A stretch of 64,000 nt of DNA. Source: Chryseobacterium sp. MYb7 (lineage in GTDB: Bacteria; Bacteroidota; Bacteroidia; Flavobacteriales; Weeksellaceae). The DNA lies in the NCBI RefSeq assembly GCF_002979455.1, contig NZ_PCOU01000006.1, positions 1 to 64,000 on the forward strand, given 5' to 3'. A model generated the notes under the pieces. It searched no databases, was not told the DNA's origin, and saw nothing but the letters and a program-made list of their open reading frames with translations. How positions within the stretch are numbered: the first letter of the stretch is position 1; every line of letters starts with the position of its first letter. The translations under genes were made by a program, and so were the position numbers. Positions 33,785 through 43,090 of this stretch are shown in pieces.

Positions 33785-34036
33785 TTATTGACATTTATGT
33801 TTGGGTGGAACGGGATCATAACCGCTTCCTCCCCAGGGGTGGCATCTTAAAATTCTTTTAAATCCCAGCCAGAAACCTTTAAAGATCCCATGAACGCGAA
33901 GTGATTCAATCATGTAATGGGAACAGGTAGGTTCGTAGCGACAATTTTTGGGAAGTAAAGGCGAGATAAACCATTGGTAGAATTTTATCAAAATTACCAG
34001 TGGAAATGTAATGATTTTATTGAATGTAAGTTTCAA
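33785..34036 (-). CDS. yidD: Membrane protein insertion efficiency factor YidD
   Basis: An 83-residue protein with the YidD signature [19 protein letters not shown] and the end [14 protein letters not shown]. It aids membrane protein insertion at the YidC pathway. The start is placed at the TTG at 34034-34036 (reading LKLTFNKII). The longer frame from 34102 would have to begin upstream of the TAnnTTTG box at 34044-34051, and the trimmed length is normal for the family. It is followed by lgt after 23 nt, so both concern envelope biogenesis. Confidence 0.88.
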   Translation of the reverse strand: MKLTFNKIITFPLVILIKFYQWFISPLLPKNCRYEPTCSHYMIESLRVHGIFKGFWLGFKRILRCHPWGGSGYDPVPPKHKCQ

Positions 34037-34043
34037 AACAATG

Positions 34044-34051
34044 CAAAAATA
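34044..34051 (-). promoter_or_regulatory. TAnnTTTG box of yidD-lgt
   Basis: TATTTTTG on the minus strand ends 7 nt before the TTG start, suggesting an almost leaderless mRNA. Confidence 0.6.
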
Positions 34052-34136
34052 GGGTAAAAAAATGAAAATTAGTTTAAATTTGTTATAAGTTTCGGTGATC
34101 AAAAATCCGGAACATTGATCTTAAAAAAGAATTACT

Positions 34137-35414
34137 TTGAATCAAAATATTCCACTAGCCGAAAAACTGAGACCCAAAACCCTGAACGATGTATTGGGGC
34201 AGGAGCACCTTACCGGCGACAAAGGAACGATCAGAAAAATGATCGAAAATAATACCCTGAATTCACTCATTCTCTGGGGCCCTCCCGGAACAGGAAAAAC
34301 CACATTGGCGGAAATTATTTCAGAGCAGTCCGGGAGGAAGTTCTATAAACTTTCTGCCGTTTCTTCAGGAGTGAAAGATGTAAGGGATGTTATTGATGAT
34401 GCTAAGAAACAGAATCTGTTTTCAGGAAAATCGCCCATTTTATTTATTGATGAGATTCACCGGTTTAATAAATCTCAGCAGGATTCACTGCTGCACGCTG
34501 TAGAAAAAGGCTGGATTGTTTTAATAGGAGCTACTACGGAAAATCCAAGTTTTGAAGTGGTTTCGGCTCTGCTTTCAAGAAGTCAGGTTTATATTTTAAA
34601 AGCTTTGAGTTATGAAAAGCTGGAGGAATTGATTGATATTGCTTCCGAAAGATTTAATAAAGATGAAGAAACCGATTTTAAAATCCTTGAAAAAGAAGCT
34701 TTCATTCAATATTCCGGGGGTGATGCCAGGAAATTGATCAATTCTGTAGAATTGGTTTTGAATCAGTATAAAAATTCAGATACAACGAAAATTATTAATT
34801 CCGATGTGTTGGAAGTTCTTCAGGAGACAATGGCTCTTTATGATAAAAATGGAGAGCAGCATTACGATATTATTTCTGCTTTTATCAAATCCATGCGTGG
34901 TGGAGATCCTAACGGAGCGGTATATTGGCTGGCAAGAATGATTGCCGGAGGAGAAGATATTAAATTTATTGCCAGGAGAATGCTTATTCTGGCCGCTGAG
35001 GATGTAGGGCTGGCAAATCCTAATGCTTTGGTGGTCGCTAATAATTGTTTTCAGGCGATCAATGTCATTGGAAATCCTGAGGCGAGGATCATATTAAGTG
35101 AAACAGCAGTCTATCTTGCGGTTTCGCCTAAAAGTAATTCTGCTTATATGGCTATTAATGAAGCATTGGCTTTGGTGAAACAAACAGGAAACCTTCCGGT
35201 GCCGCTTCATTTGAGAAATGCTCCTACAAAACTGATGAAAGATCTGGATTACGGAAAAGAATATAAGTATGCCCATTCATATGAAGGTAACTTTGTAGAA
35301 CAGGATTTTCTTCCCGAAGAAATCAGGAATGTAAAACTGTATGAGCCCGGTAATAATTCAACGGAAAAGAAGATTTACGAAGAGCTTAAGAAAAAATGGA
35401 ACAATAAATATTAG
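34137..35414 (+). CDS. rarA: Replication-associated recombination protein A
   Basis: A 425-residue clamp-loader-like AAA+ ATPase that acts at stalled replication forks. It has Walker A GPPGTGKTTLAE, Walker B LFIDEIHRFNKSQQD, sensor ATTENPSFEV and the C-terminal block MRGGDPNGAVYWLARMI. The start is a TTG (reading MNQNIPLAEKLRPKTL), since the family N-terminus AEKLRPKTL lies just inside and no ATG is nearby. Confidence 0.94.
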   Translation: MNQNIPLAEKLRPKTLNDVLGQEHLTGDKGTIRKMIENNTLNSLILWGPPGTGKTTLAEIISEQSGRKFYKLSAVSSGVKDVRDVIDDAKKQNLFSGKSPILFIDEIHRFNKSQQDSLLHAVEKGWIVLIGATTENPSFEVVSALLSRSQVYILKALSYEKLEELIDIASERFNKDEETDFKILEKEAFIQYSGGDARKLINSVELVLNQYKNSDTTKIINSDVLEVLQETMALYDKNGEQHYDIISAFIKSMRGGDPNGAVYWLARMIAGGEDIKFIARRMLILAAEDVGLANPNALVVANNCFQAINVIGNPEARIILSETAVYLAVSPKSNSAYMAINEALALVKQTGNLPVPLHLRNAPTKLMKDLDYGKEYKYAHSYEGNFVEQDFLPEEIRNVKLYEPGNNSTEKKIYEELKKKWNNKY

Positions 35415-35420
35415 AAATAA

Positions 35421-35455
35421 AAAAGGATGCTGACAAACGGCATCCTTTTTTGTAT
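35421..35455. terminator. Bidirectional terminator after rarA
   Basis: 10-bp stem AAAAGGATGC/GCATCCTTTT with T runs on both strands; shared with the convergent gene. Confidence 0.82.
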
Positions 35456-35463
35456 GATTCAAA

Positions 35464-35901
35464 TTATTCGGTAGTATAGATAAACAATGTTTTCTTACCG
35501 TTGTAATCTTTTGTTTCTGCTCTTTTCGTGATTTCAGGATAGATCATTGTGCTTGTGTCCGTAAATTCATATCCCTCAATAAATACAGGGTTATCTGCCG
35601 GAAGATTATATTGAGCATTCATATTGGATAGTGCCATTCTGTCAAATACATTTTCTCCGTTTTTGAATTTGTATTCAGTTACCCCTTTTGTAAAAACAGA
35701 GCTGTATTTTTTTAAACTTTGGGGAAGATTTGCCGGAGAATTGTATACTTTCGAAACCTGTAATACGTTTTTCTTTGCATTGAATAATTCTACTGTTCCA
35801 ATAGCATTATCAGCAACTGCAAACTTTACAGCAGGATTTTTTTGCTGTGCAAATAAAGTAGCAGAAGATAGTATTAAAAAAGAATAGAGTAATTTTTTCA
35901 T
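35464..35901 (-). CDS. Secreted protein of unknown function
   Basis: A 145-residue protein with a signal peptide ending TLFAQQ and no recognised domain. The mature part (KFAVADNAIGTVELFNAKKN, then GENVFDRMALSN) has the look of a small beta-rich periplasmic or surface protein. Located between rarA and the DUF2339 gene; spacing does not suggest an operon with either. Confidence 0.7.
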   Translation of the reverse strand: MKKLLYSFLILSSATLFAQQKNPAVKFAVADNAIGTVELFNAKKNVLQVSKVYNSPANLPQSLKKYSSVFTKGVTEYKFKNGENVFDRMALSNMNAQYNLPADNPVFIEGYEFTDTSTMIYPEITKRAETKDYNGKKTLFIYTTE

Positions 35902-36017
35902 AATCAGAATATGTAACTGTTAAAAACGTGATAAATATAGTTATTTTTTATAAAATGTGAATGAATTGTTGAATTGTTTTACGTTTTATTTAGAAATAAA
36001 AACTTTTATCCCGATTA

Positions 36018-38243
36018 TCAGTCTGTGCCATCTTCAGTTTTATCTTTTTTATCAACCATATTTCTTATCATGTTTTTCAATCGCTGGAAAGCGAAAGAAC
36101 TTAATAATAAGATGATTCCAAGTGCAATGAAAGCATTGATTCTTGAGATATTATCCATTTGCCACACATCGTAACCATAAAGTTTTAACACCATAAGGCT
36201 TATCAGTGCAAAACCAATCTTGTTGTATTCCTGAATATCTTTTTTCAAGCCGGTGTAAATAAAAATACTGGCAAGAATTGTCCATATAATAGGAAGGTAA
36301 AGAATATTGAAATGCTCACTTACTTCATAAGAATGAGGAATATCATGGGAGATCATCAAGACATAAGAATGATGGAATTCATAACTAATACAAATAATAA
36401 CGGCCAAAGACAGCATCCAATAAGAAATCGGACGTTTATTAAACTCTGAAGTAGGAATGATTCTGAAGCATACATATATAAAAGGTATCCACTGAAGCAA
36501 ATGCAGTAAATAAAAACTTAAATGTAACCTCTTTGTTAAAATAGCGGGGACAATTGATGAAACTGAAGCCGATAAATTAAGGGTTGCCAGAATAAAAAGC
36601 AGATAGATAAGAGCCGTTTGGATGTTACTGCTGATATTTAATGTTTTTCTGAAAAGTAATAAGAAGAAAATATAGTAAATCGTAAATAGCATTCCTGTGC
36701 TGGTAATCGCTTCCCATGGCATATCTGAAATGTGGTAAGTGATCTCAAGAAGAAAAGTAATATAAATAACTCCATAACTGGCAACGGTAATGAGATCTTC
36801 AACAAAGGTATTGGGTTTTGATTCCTGTTTAGTATTTCTTAATAAATATAAATTGGCAATAATAGAAGCTATGGTAAACGAACTGGTAATAAAAGGTGGA
36901 TTAAATACAATATTAAAGTCGTTGGTGCCTAGATATTCTGTCCACGTTACAATCTGAGCGATCATGACCATTGGAAAAAGAATATAAAAGAAAATCCTGA
37001 AAATGTTATGTCCGGTTTTTTTCCAGATGAAAAGAAGCAGTGTAGCTTCTATGGCCCAAATACTGGTGATGAGATGAGTTTTGAATTGAATGGCTATAGC
37101 TGTTGTGATAAGGCTGGTAACCAGTCCTGCAAAAACAGAATAAGGAATACCAAAGTTTTTTTGACCATATTCTCTAAATAGCAGAATGGAATTTACGGCT
37201 GCAAAAATAAGAGGGAAGATGATTGGCGGTTCATAATTTAGGGTGTCAAAAATGTAAAGCAATCCGAGAACACTCGAAAAATTAGCTAAAGCAAGTATTA
37301 AAATATCTGATGTTGAAAGTACATTTTTCCTGAAATAATCATACAGAGCAAAAATGTAGAAAATCACATAGCTGATCAGGTAAAAAGTAATGCTTAGCAA
37401 TTCTGTACTCTCATTCGTCCAGTAAAAAAGATAGGCCGTTGTGAAAAGATAGGCTGTCCATCCTACGCTTTTCCAATGCTGAAGAAAAGAAGCTGTCAGC
37501 ATACCTATATTTAAGAGAGTAAGGTAAATAAAAAGGAAAAGGTAATTGCTTTGTCCGGTGCTGATCATCAATGGAGCAGCGAAACCGCCTATTAATGAAA
37601 AAATAATCAAAACCTCGCTCTTATAATAATAGGATAGGAGAATAGAGGCTGCGGTAATCAAAGCAGTAATAAGAAATGCAGTATTCTGTGTAAAAAGATG
37701 ATATTCCCGGAAAGCAATGGTAGCTGTGAAGTATAACACGGCAATACCTCCGCCGGTTATGATAGAAGCAAATGTGGTATAGTTTTTTCGGAGGAAATGT
37801 CCGGTAATGATAATTCCCGCTCCGGTACACAATCCGATAGCAGTTCTTGCTGTTTCTCCGATCCAGTTTTTATCAATAGCATATTTTACAAAATACCCGA
37901 TTCCGAGAACAAGGGTGAAAATACCAATAATGGTCAGTGCATTCTGTTTTAAAAAATCAAAAACAGGAGTGAGCCAGTCTTTTTGCTCTGGTGTTGGTAT
38001 TTCTTTGGCTCCTTCACCCTGTTTTACATCTTCATGATAGATCTGATGAGGTTGTATTTGCTGTGCAACAATAGTTTCTTCTGTGGAAGTTTTTTTATGA
38101 ATCACTTCAGCCGGAGCCGGAGTCTTATTTATTTTATAATTAAGATCCGAGATTTCCTTTTCAAGTTTTCTGATTTTAGTATTCAGATTATTGAAAATGA
38201 TAAAGATTATGATAAGGATTATAACAGCAACAAATTCATTCAT
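36018..38243 (-). CDS. DUF2339 polytopic membrane protein
   Basis: A 741-residue inner-membrane protein. It has an N-terminal membrane helix, a short coiled coil (TKIRKLEKEISDLNYKINK), a disordered linker, then more than 20 hydrophobic segments beginning LTPVFDFLKQNALTIIGIF and GIGYFVKYAIDKNWIGETAR, the pattern of DUF2339 proteins. Function is unknown in the family. Single gene with a TAnnTTTG box at 38258-38265. Confidence 0.85.
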   Translation of the reverse strand: MNEFVAVIILIIIFIIFNNLNTKIRKLEKEISDLNYKINKTPAPAEVIHKKTSTEETIVAQQIQPHQIYHEDVKQGEGAKEIPTPEQKDWLTPVFDFLKQNALTIIGIFTLVLGIGYFVKYAIDKNWIGETARTAIGLCTGAGIIITGHFLRKNYTTFASIITGGGIAVLYFTATIAFREYHLFTQNTAFLITALITAASILLSYYYKSEVLIIFSLIGGFAAPLMISTGQSNYLFLFIYLTLLNIGMLTASFLQHWKSVGWTAYLFTTAYLFYWTNESTELLSITFYLISYVIFYIFALYDYFRKNVLSTSDILILALANFSSVLGLLYIFDTLNYEPPIIFPLIFAAVNSILLFREYGQKNFGIPYSVFAGLVTSLITTAIAIQFKTHLITSIWAIEATLLLFIWKKTGHNIFRIFFYILFPMVMIAQIVTWTEYLGTNDFNIVFNPPFITSSFTIASIIANLYLLRNTKQESKPNTFVEDLITVASYGVIYITFLLEITYHISDMPWEAITSTGMLFTIYYIFFLLLFRKTLNISSNIQTALIYLLFILATLNLSASVSSIVPAILTKRLHLSFYLLHLLQWIPFIYVCFRIIPTSEFNKRPISYWMLSLAVIICISYEFHHSYVLMISHDIPHSYEVSEHFNILYLPIIWTILASIFIYTGLKKDIQEYNKIGFALISLMVLKLYGYDVWQMDNISRINAFIALGIILLLSSFAFQRLKNMIRNMVDKKDKTEDGTD

Positions 38244-38257
38244 TTCATTAGTTTTAT

Positions 38258-38265
38258 CAAATATA
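38258..38265 (-). promoter_or_regulatory. TAnnTTTG box of the DUF2339 gene
   Basis: TATATTTG on the minus strand, 14 nt before the ATG. Confidence 0.6.
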
Positions 38266-38289
38266 GAGAAATGTTTGAAAAGCTATTTA

Positions 38290-38326
38290 AAAAAATTAAC
38301 CCATCACAGTATAAGCGATGGGTTAA
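38290..38326 (-). terminator. Terminator of the 38355-39071 gene
   Basis: 10-bp stem TTAACCCATC/GATGGGTTAA; on the minus strand it is followed by a T run. Confidence 0.8.
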
Positions 38327-38354
38327 CGGTATAGATAACTAACAATATGTTTTA

Positions 38355-39071
38355 CTAGTTTGATACTTTGTAGACGTAAAAGGACGCAACACTGGATCCT
38401 AACAAACCTACACTGATATTTCCTGTATCAACAAGTCCGAATGAAATTTTATCACCCGCCTGAAAAGAATATAAGGAGTTGATGCTGGAATCAGAAAATG
38501 TAATGTTAATTGCTAATGCAAGGTTGATACCGCTGAATGGGCGTGTATCTATCAGAGTTGTTACTGCAGATCTGGTTCTGGCTATTCCGATACCTGGAGC
38601 ACCTGATAGCAATGAAGCCTGTAATCCTGTTCCATATCTGAATGCAAAGCCAACAGCATACACACCAGTAGATGGAATATTATAAGAACCATCAGCATTT
38701 GTAAATAAAGCTGCACTCCCTATTGTTCTGTCAGCTTGTAAAAAGTTGACAGGCTGGAAATCTGAAGGTAAAACTCCTAAATTCAGGATATTGACACCTG
38801 TAGTTTTTCTTGCATTATACACTGTGGTATTGGTTCCGGAGGCAGCTATTAATATTGCCGGATCCATAGAAAAGACCTGAGTAGTTCCCTGGTTAACTGC
38901 TAAAACCTGATATCCGGGAAGTGCAGTAGCTGCTGGAACGTCTCTAACTTTCAATGTTCCGTTAACATCTAGAGTCGCAGTTGGAGTAGCTGTGTTGATA
39001 CCGACTTGAGAAAATAGAGGTATAGCTGCGCACGCTAGCATTAAGCTGTAAAGTTTAGTTTTCATGATCAA
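38355..39071 (-). CDS. Secreted structural protein with C1q-like C-terminus (tentative)
   Basis: A 238-residue exported protein with a signal peptide ending IPLFSQ and then VGINTATPTATLDVNGTLKV, a motif common at the N-terminus of Bacteroidota surface or tail-fibre-like proteins. The C-terminal half alternates short hydrophobic strands (GVYAVGFAFRYG, then GDKISFGLVDTG), as in C1q/TNF-like jelly rolls. No enzyme motif. It could be a surface adhesin or matrix protein. Starts at 39071 or 39065 are both possible. Confidence 0.7.
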   Translation of the reverse strand: MIMKTKLYSLMLACAAIPLFSQVGINTATPTATLDVNGTLKVRDVPAATALPGYQVLAVNQGTTQVFSMDPAILIAASGTNTTVYNARKTTGVNILNLGVLPSDFQPVNFLQADRTIGSAALFTNADGSYNIPSTGVYAVGFAFRYGTGLQASLLSGAPGIGIARTRSAVTTLIDTRPFSGINLALAINITFSDSSINSLYSFQAGDKISFGLVDTGNISVGLLGSSVASFYVYKVSN

Positions 39072-39091
39072 GATTTTAATTAGTTGCTTAG

Positions 39092-39099
39092 CAAATATA
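39092..39099 (-). promoter_or_regulatory. TAnnTTTG box of the 38355-39071 gene
   Basis: TATATTTG on the minus strand, about 20 nt before the start codon. Confidence 0.6.
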
Positions 39100-39366
39100 C
39101 AATAAAAATTATACCAACCGTTGTGATATTTTTAATTTTAATATTAATATGATGTAATATATTTAAATATATGTTTGTATTTAAATTAATTTGGTGTCAT
39201 AATTTAATTACGAATTATTATATTTCTTTTTTAATTAATATCCTGTTTATAAGGGTTTTAATAAAAAATAATTCTCCCTTAATGGTGGGTTATTATAGTG
39301 TAAAATGAAGTTATTATCCCTTGAATGACTTCTCTTAAAATTTTTGTGATTTTAATAGATATAAAA
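39100..39366. other. AT-rich intergenic region without recognisable content
   Basis: Very AT-rich sequence between the surface protein promoter and the pheA terminator. No ORF, repeat or structured element stood out. Confidence 0.55.
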
Positions 39367-39368
39367 GA

Positions 39369-39398
39369 AAAAACACCACCTGATGGCAGTGTTTTTTA
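39369..39398 (-). terminator. Terminator of pheA
   Basis: On the minus strand AAAACACTGCC pairs with GGTGGTGTTTT (two G-T pairs) around ATCA, followed by Ts. Confidence 0.78.
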
Positions 39399-39418
39399 TC
39401 ATTTTTTGTTGACTTTGT

Positions 39419-40267
39419 TTAGCTTTCCAGGAGAAATTCTTTGTAATTTCCAAGAAAATCAACATTGGCTTCAATAGATTCAAGCTCTTTAAGGGCATTT
39501 TCGTGCAGAACATCTTCCCAAGATCCTTCTACATTAATAAAGAAGAAATAATTTCCTAGCCCGGTCTTTAATGTTCTGGATTCAATTTTGCTAAGGTTCA
39601 TCTTTCTCCACGCGAAAACAGATAAAACCTGGTGTAATCCACCTGGATGATCTTCAGGCAGCGTAATCAGCATTCCTGATTTTTCCCCTAAAGTTTCCAG
39701 TTTGTCATTTTGGTATTTGTTCTGTTGTTTGGAGATGATGATAAATCGGGTGTGATTTTGTTCAAAATCCTGAATATCGCGGTTGATGATCCTTAATCCA
39801 TATAAATTAGCAGCAAACTGGTTGGCTACTGCTGCAATAGGAGTGTCCGGATTTTCTGAAACAAATTTTGCCGCCGCTGCTGTAGAGGAGAAGTCCTGTT
39901 TTGGGATCTCTTTATAATGTGTGTCCAGAAAGTGGAAGCTCTGTGCAAGAGCTTGCGGATGCGAATATATTCTTTCAATATTCTCAATAGAGTTTTCCGG
40001 GTGAATCATCAGGTGATGGGCAATAGGCATTACTGCTTCTGCTTCAATTTTAATAGACGGGGTTTTATATAGATAATCCAGCGTCATAGAAACGGTTCCT
40101 TCGATGGAGTTTTCCAAAGGCACAACCGCTTTTACTGCTTCTCCGCTTTCAACGGCTTTAAAACAATCCAGAATACTGGCTTGAGGTAATAGCTCGTCAT
40201 CAGGGAAAAGCTGTGCCGTGGCAAGCTGGGTGAAACTGGCGTGAGGTCCCAAAAATGCAATCTTCAT
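39419..40267 (-). CDS. pheA: Prephenate dehydratase
   Basis: A 282-residue enzyme converting prephenate to phenylpyruvate in phenylalanine synthesis. The catalytic motif is Thr173-Arg-Phe in NHTRF, with NSIEGTV and SHPQALAQ upstream. A C-terminal ACT domain begins with LPEDHPGGLHQVLSVFAWR and should give phenylalanine feedback; its ESRP motif reads ESRT here. No chorismate mutase domain is fused. Confidence 0.95.
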   Translation of the reverse strand: MKIAFLGPHASFTQLATAQLFPDDELLPQASILDCFKAVESGEAVKAVVPLENSIEGTVSMTLDYLYKTPSIKIEAEAVMPIAHHLMIHPENSIENIERIYSHPQALAQSFHFLDTHYKEIPKQDFSSTAAAAKFVSENPDTPIAAVANQFAANLYGLRIINRDIQDFEQNHTRFIIISKQQNKYQNDKLETLGEKSGMLITLPEDHPGGLHQVLSVFAWRKMNLSKIESRTLKTGLGNYFFFINVEGSWEDVLHENALKELESIEANVDFLGNYKEFLLES

Positions 40268-40528
40268 AATATAATATATAAGGGATGATTAAAATAAAGG
40301 TACAAAGGTGCGAATTAATTCATAAACAGAGTGCGTGTTGCGGTTTTGTTTGTTATGGGTTGCGAGTTGCTGGTTTATTTTGTTTATGGGTTAAGTAGAG
40401 ATAGGTATTTTAACTGTATTAAAGAATTCACTCTTCACTTGCGAAGCAAAACTCACTATTGACTTTAATAGCCTCTACCTGTATTCTGTTGAACGCCTCT
40501 CAAATCCCTAATCCCTGCCACCTGCTAA
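40268..40528. repeat. Dispersed intergenic repeat, copy 4 (reverse orientation, degenerate)
   Basis: Between the thioesterase 3' end and pheA. GTGTTGCGGTTTTGTTTG followed by TATGGGTTGCGAGTTGCTGG (about 40328-40400) shares the words of the dispersed family in reverse orientation but has lost the 24-bp core. The rest contains no ORF. Confidence 0.55.
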
Positions 40529-40945
40529 CTACTCCCTTTCCTTCCAGTTCTTCTCAATCATTTCCATAAGAAAATCCGGACACTTGATAACTTTGTTGGT
40601 TTTTGCATCCAAAAAGAAAAGAGTAGTGGAAGCTTCTGTTATTTTAATATGCTCTTCATTGTAAATTTCATATTCAAATTCAATTCTTACACCCGGAATT
40701 TTTTTTACATAAGTATGAATTTCTAATTTTTGATCATACAAAGCCGGACGGATATATTTAATTTTGTAGTCTGAAACAGGGAGCCAAATTCCTTGGTTTT
40801 CAATTTCATCGTATGAAATTCCTATGCTTCTGAAGAGCTCAACTCTCGCTACTTCGAAGTACGTTGCGTAATTACCATAGTATACATATTTCATTGGGTC
40901 CGTCTCTGCGTAACGTACTCGTATTGAGTGTGTTGTGTGTATCAT
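40529..40945 (-). CDS. Acyl-CoA thioesterase (YbgC/4HBT type)
   Basis: A 138-residue single hotdog protein of the YbgC/FadM type. The active-site region RVRYAETDPMKYVYYGNYATYF has the Asp of the 4HBT family. The ATG at 40945 was chosen over one 21 nt upstream because the TAnnTTTG box at 40968-40975 would place the upstream codon at or before the transcription start. It is divergent from dnaA. Confidence 0.85.
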   Translation of the reverse strand: MIHTTHSIRVRYAETDPMKYVYYGNYATYFEVARVELFRSIGISYDEIENQGIWLPVSDYKIKYIRPALYDQKLEIHTYVKKIPGVRIEFEYEIYNEEHIKITEASTTLFFLDAKTNKVIKCPDFLMEMIEKNWKERE

Positions 40946-40967
40946 TTTAGGTCTTAAATTATACATA

Positions 40968-40975
40968 CAAATATA
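40968..40975 (-). promoter_or_regulatory. TAnnTTTG box of the thioesterase gene
   Basis: TATATTTG on the minus strand, 22 nt before the chosen ATG. Confidence 0.6.
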
Positions 40976-41080
40976 TTTTTAAATAATCAATACCTCCAAT
41001 ATTTTTTTTTGAAAAGAAAAAATTAGACCTTTGTCTTCCTTCTAAACACAGTACAAACAAAGAATAATCGGGGCATAAAA

Positions 41081-42535
41081 ATGGATGACAATTTAATGAT
41101 GATATGGCAGAAATGCCTTCAGTTTATGCGTGATAACCTGAACGCAGCTGAAGATAATTCTGACCTGAAAAAACTTGAAAAATCTTTCGATATGTTATTC
41201 GACAAGGTTCAGCCGCTTTCATTAGTAGCTAACAACCTTACGTTGATCGTACCGAGTGATTTTTACAAGGAATATATAGAGGACAATTACTTGTCCTTAC
41301 TTTCTGCTGCCCTGAAGAAAAATATTGGAAAAGGAGTGAAATTATGGTATTCTGTGATGGAAAACAGACCAAAAGGTGAAGAAAAACCTGTTACCATGAA
41401 TATCAAGGGACAAAGCGTTCCTACCCCAAAAACACAGGAAACAATGCCACAAGGCTTTTCTGCTAATATTGTAAACCCGTTTGTAGTTCCTGGAATTAGA
41501 AAAGTAAATATAGATTCTAACCTGAAGCCGGACTATTCATTTGATAGTTATGTAGAAGGAGAAAGCAATAAATTTGCAGCCACTGTAGCCAGATCCATTG
41601 CAAAGAGACCTGGTGCAACAGCTTTCAACCCGTTATTTTTATATGGAGGTTATGGAGTTGGAAAAACCCACTTAGGTCAGGCTGTTGGGCTTGAAGTAAA
41701 AAATCAGTTTCCTGATAAAGTAGTTCTTTATTTGTCTTCTGAAAAGTTTATCCAGCAGTTTATCTCTGCTGCCAAAGCTCATAAGCAGACTGAATTTGCT
41801 AATTTTTATCAAATGGTAGATGTTCTGATTATTGATGATATTCAGTTCTTGTCAGGAAAATCTGCTACACAGGATAGTTTCTTCCATATTTTTGATCACC
41901 TGCATCAGAACGGAAAACAGATTATCCTTACTTCCGATAAAGCGCCTGCAGATATTATGGATATTCAGGACAGAATTGTTTCCCGTTTCAAATGGGGACT
42001 TTCTGCGGAAATAAAATCTCCGGATCTATCCACAAGAAGACAGATTATCGAAGATAAACTAAGTAGAGATGGGATTATTCTTCCGGGAGATATGCTTGAT
42101 TTCCTTGCTGTTGAAACAAAAACCAATGTAAGAGAACTTATCGGAGTGATCAATTCGGTGATCGCTTACTCTACAGTATATAAGAGAGATCTGAGTCTTG
42201 AATTATTAAAGGAAACCATCAACAGAATTGCTGCTAACCAGAAGAAAGTCATCAACATTCCTTATATTCAGGAAGTGGTTTGTGATTATTTTGGAATCAA
42301 AAAAGAGCAGTTACTGTCAAAAACAAGAAAAAGAGAGATTGCATTACCAAGACAGCTTGCTATGTATTTCTCCAAAGAATTAACCAATTCTACATTTAGT
42401 AAAATCGGTGAGGAGATGGGAGGAAAAGATCACTCTACAGTAATGTATGCTTGCGATACCATCAAAGACGTTTCTAAAATTGATAAAGAAATCAAGAAGT
42501 ACGTAAAAGACCTTACTGAAAGAATCAAACAATAA
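41081..42535 (+). CDS. dnaA: Chromosomal replication initiator protein DnaA
   Basis: A 484-residue AAA+ ATPase that binds DnaA boxes and opens the origin. Domain I is at the N-terminus (WQKCLQFMRDNL). The ATPase has Walker A GGYGVGKTHLGQ and Walker B VLIIDDIQFLSGK. The C-terminal DNA-binding domain has the signature GGKDHSTVMYACDTI. Length fits. No cluster of DnaA boxes is visible in the flanks, so the origin is probably elsewhere. Confidence 0.97.
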   Translation: MDDNLMMIWQKCLQFMRDNLNAAEDNSDLKKLEKSFDMLFDKVQPLSLVANNLTLIVPSDFYKEYIEDNYLSLLSAALKKNIGKGVKLWYSVMENRPKGEEKPVTMNIKGQSVPTPKTQETMPQGFSANIVNPFVVPGIRKVNIDSNLKPDYSFDSYVEGESNKFAATVARSIAKRPGATAFNPLFLYGGYGVGKTHLGQAVGLEVKNQFPDKVVLYLSSEKFIQQFISAAKAHKQTEFANFYQMVDVLIIDDIQFLSGKSATQDSFFHIFDHLHQNGKQIILTSDKAPADIMDIQDRIVSRFKWGLSAEIKSPDLSTRRQIIEDKLSRDGIILPGDMLDFLAVETKTNVRELIGVINSVIAYSTVYKRDLSLELLKETINRIAANQKKVINIPYIQEVVCDYFGIKKEQLLSKTRKREIALPRQLAMYFSKELTNSTFSKIGEEMGGKDHSTVMYACDTIKDVSKIDKEIKKYVKDLTERIKQ

Positions 42536-42557
42536 TAGTATTGAGCTGAAATAAATT

Positions 42558-42591
42558 AAAATGAAGGATAGTTTTATTCTTCATTTTTTAT
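42558..42591 (+). terminator. Terminator of dnaA
   Basis: Stem AAAATGAAGGATA/TATTCTTCATTTT (with a G-T pair) and a GTTT loop, followed by Ts. Confidence 0.75.
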
Positions 42592-42592
42592 T

Positions 42593-42600
42593 TAGTTTTG
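42593..42600 (+). promoter_or_regulatory. TAnnTTTG box of the phosphatase operon
   Basis: TAGTTTTG ends 35 nt before the ATG at 42636, immediately after the dnaA terminator. Confidence 0.55.
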
Positions 42601-42635
42601 TCATGATAAAAGACTCTTTTTAAATAAAACAGGAT

Positions 42636-43085
42636 ATGAAAATACTAATGGTTTGTCTGGGAAATATATGCAGAAGCCCTTTGGCGGAAGGTATTATGAA
42701 AGCAAAACTACCAGATCATTATGTGGTAGATTCAGCTGGAACGATTTCAATGCATGAAGGCGAGCACCCTGATAAAAGAGCCATTAAAACTGCATTTAAT
42801 CATCATATTGATATATCTCAACAAAGATCAAGACCTATAACCAGAAAAGACTTTGAAACTTTTGATAAAATCTACTGCATGGATATTAATGTATGTGAAG
42901 AGGTAATTTCTAAAGCTAAAAACGAAGAAGAACGCCAGAAAGTGTCCTTGTTTTTAGAAGAATTGGGAGATTACAAAAATGTTGAGGTTCCGGACCCTTA
43001 TTGGGGGGATATGACTGATTTTGAAAAGGTTTTCCAGCTTTTGGATAAAGGGTGTGATGCTATCAGGAACCAAATATCAAAATAA
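42636..43085 (+). CDS. Low molecular weight protein-tyrosine phosphatase
   Basis: A 149-residue cytoplasmic phosphatase. The P-loop is Cys7-LGNICR-Ser, and the general acid Asp lies in VPDPYWGDM. The substrate may be a phosphorylated protein in capsule or envelope control, but no tyrosine kinase is nearby. It starts a three-gene run with spacings of 5 and 4 nt. Confidence 0.93.
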   Translation: MKILMVCLGNICRSPLAEGIMKAKLPDHYVVDSAGTISMHEGEHPDKRAIKTAFNHHIDISQQRSRPITRKDFETFDKIYCMDINVCEEVISKAKNEEERQKVSLFLEELGDYKNVEVPDPYWGDMTDFEKVFQLLDKGCDAIRNQISK

Positions 43086-43090
43086 TATTC

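Noticed and set aside
40980..41080. Replication origin next to dnaA
   Set aside because: No cluster of DnaA boxes or AT-rich unwinding repeats is visible on either side of dnaA.
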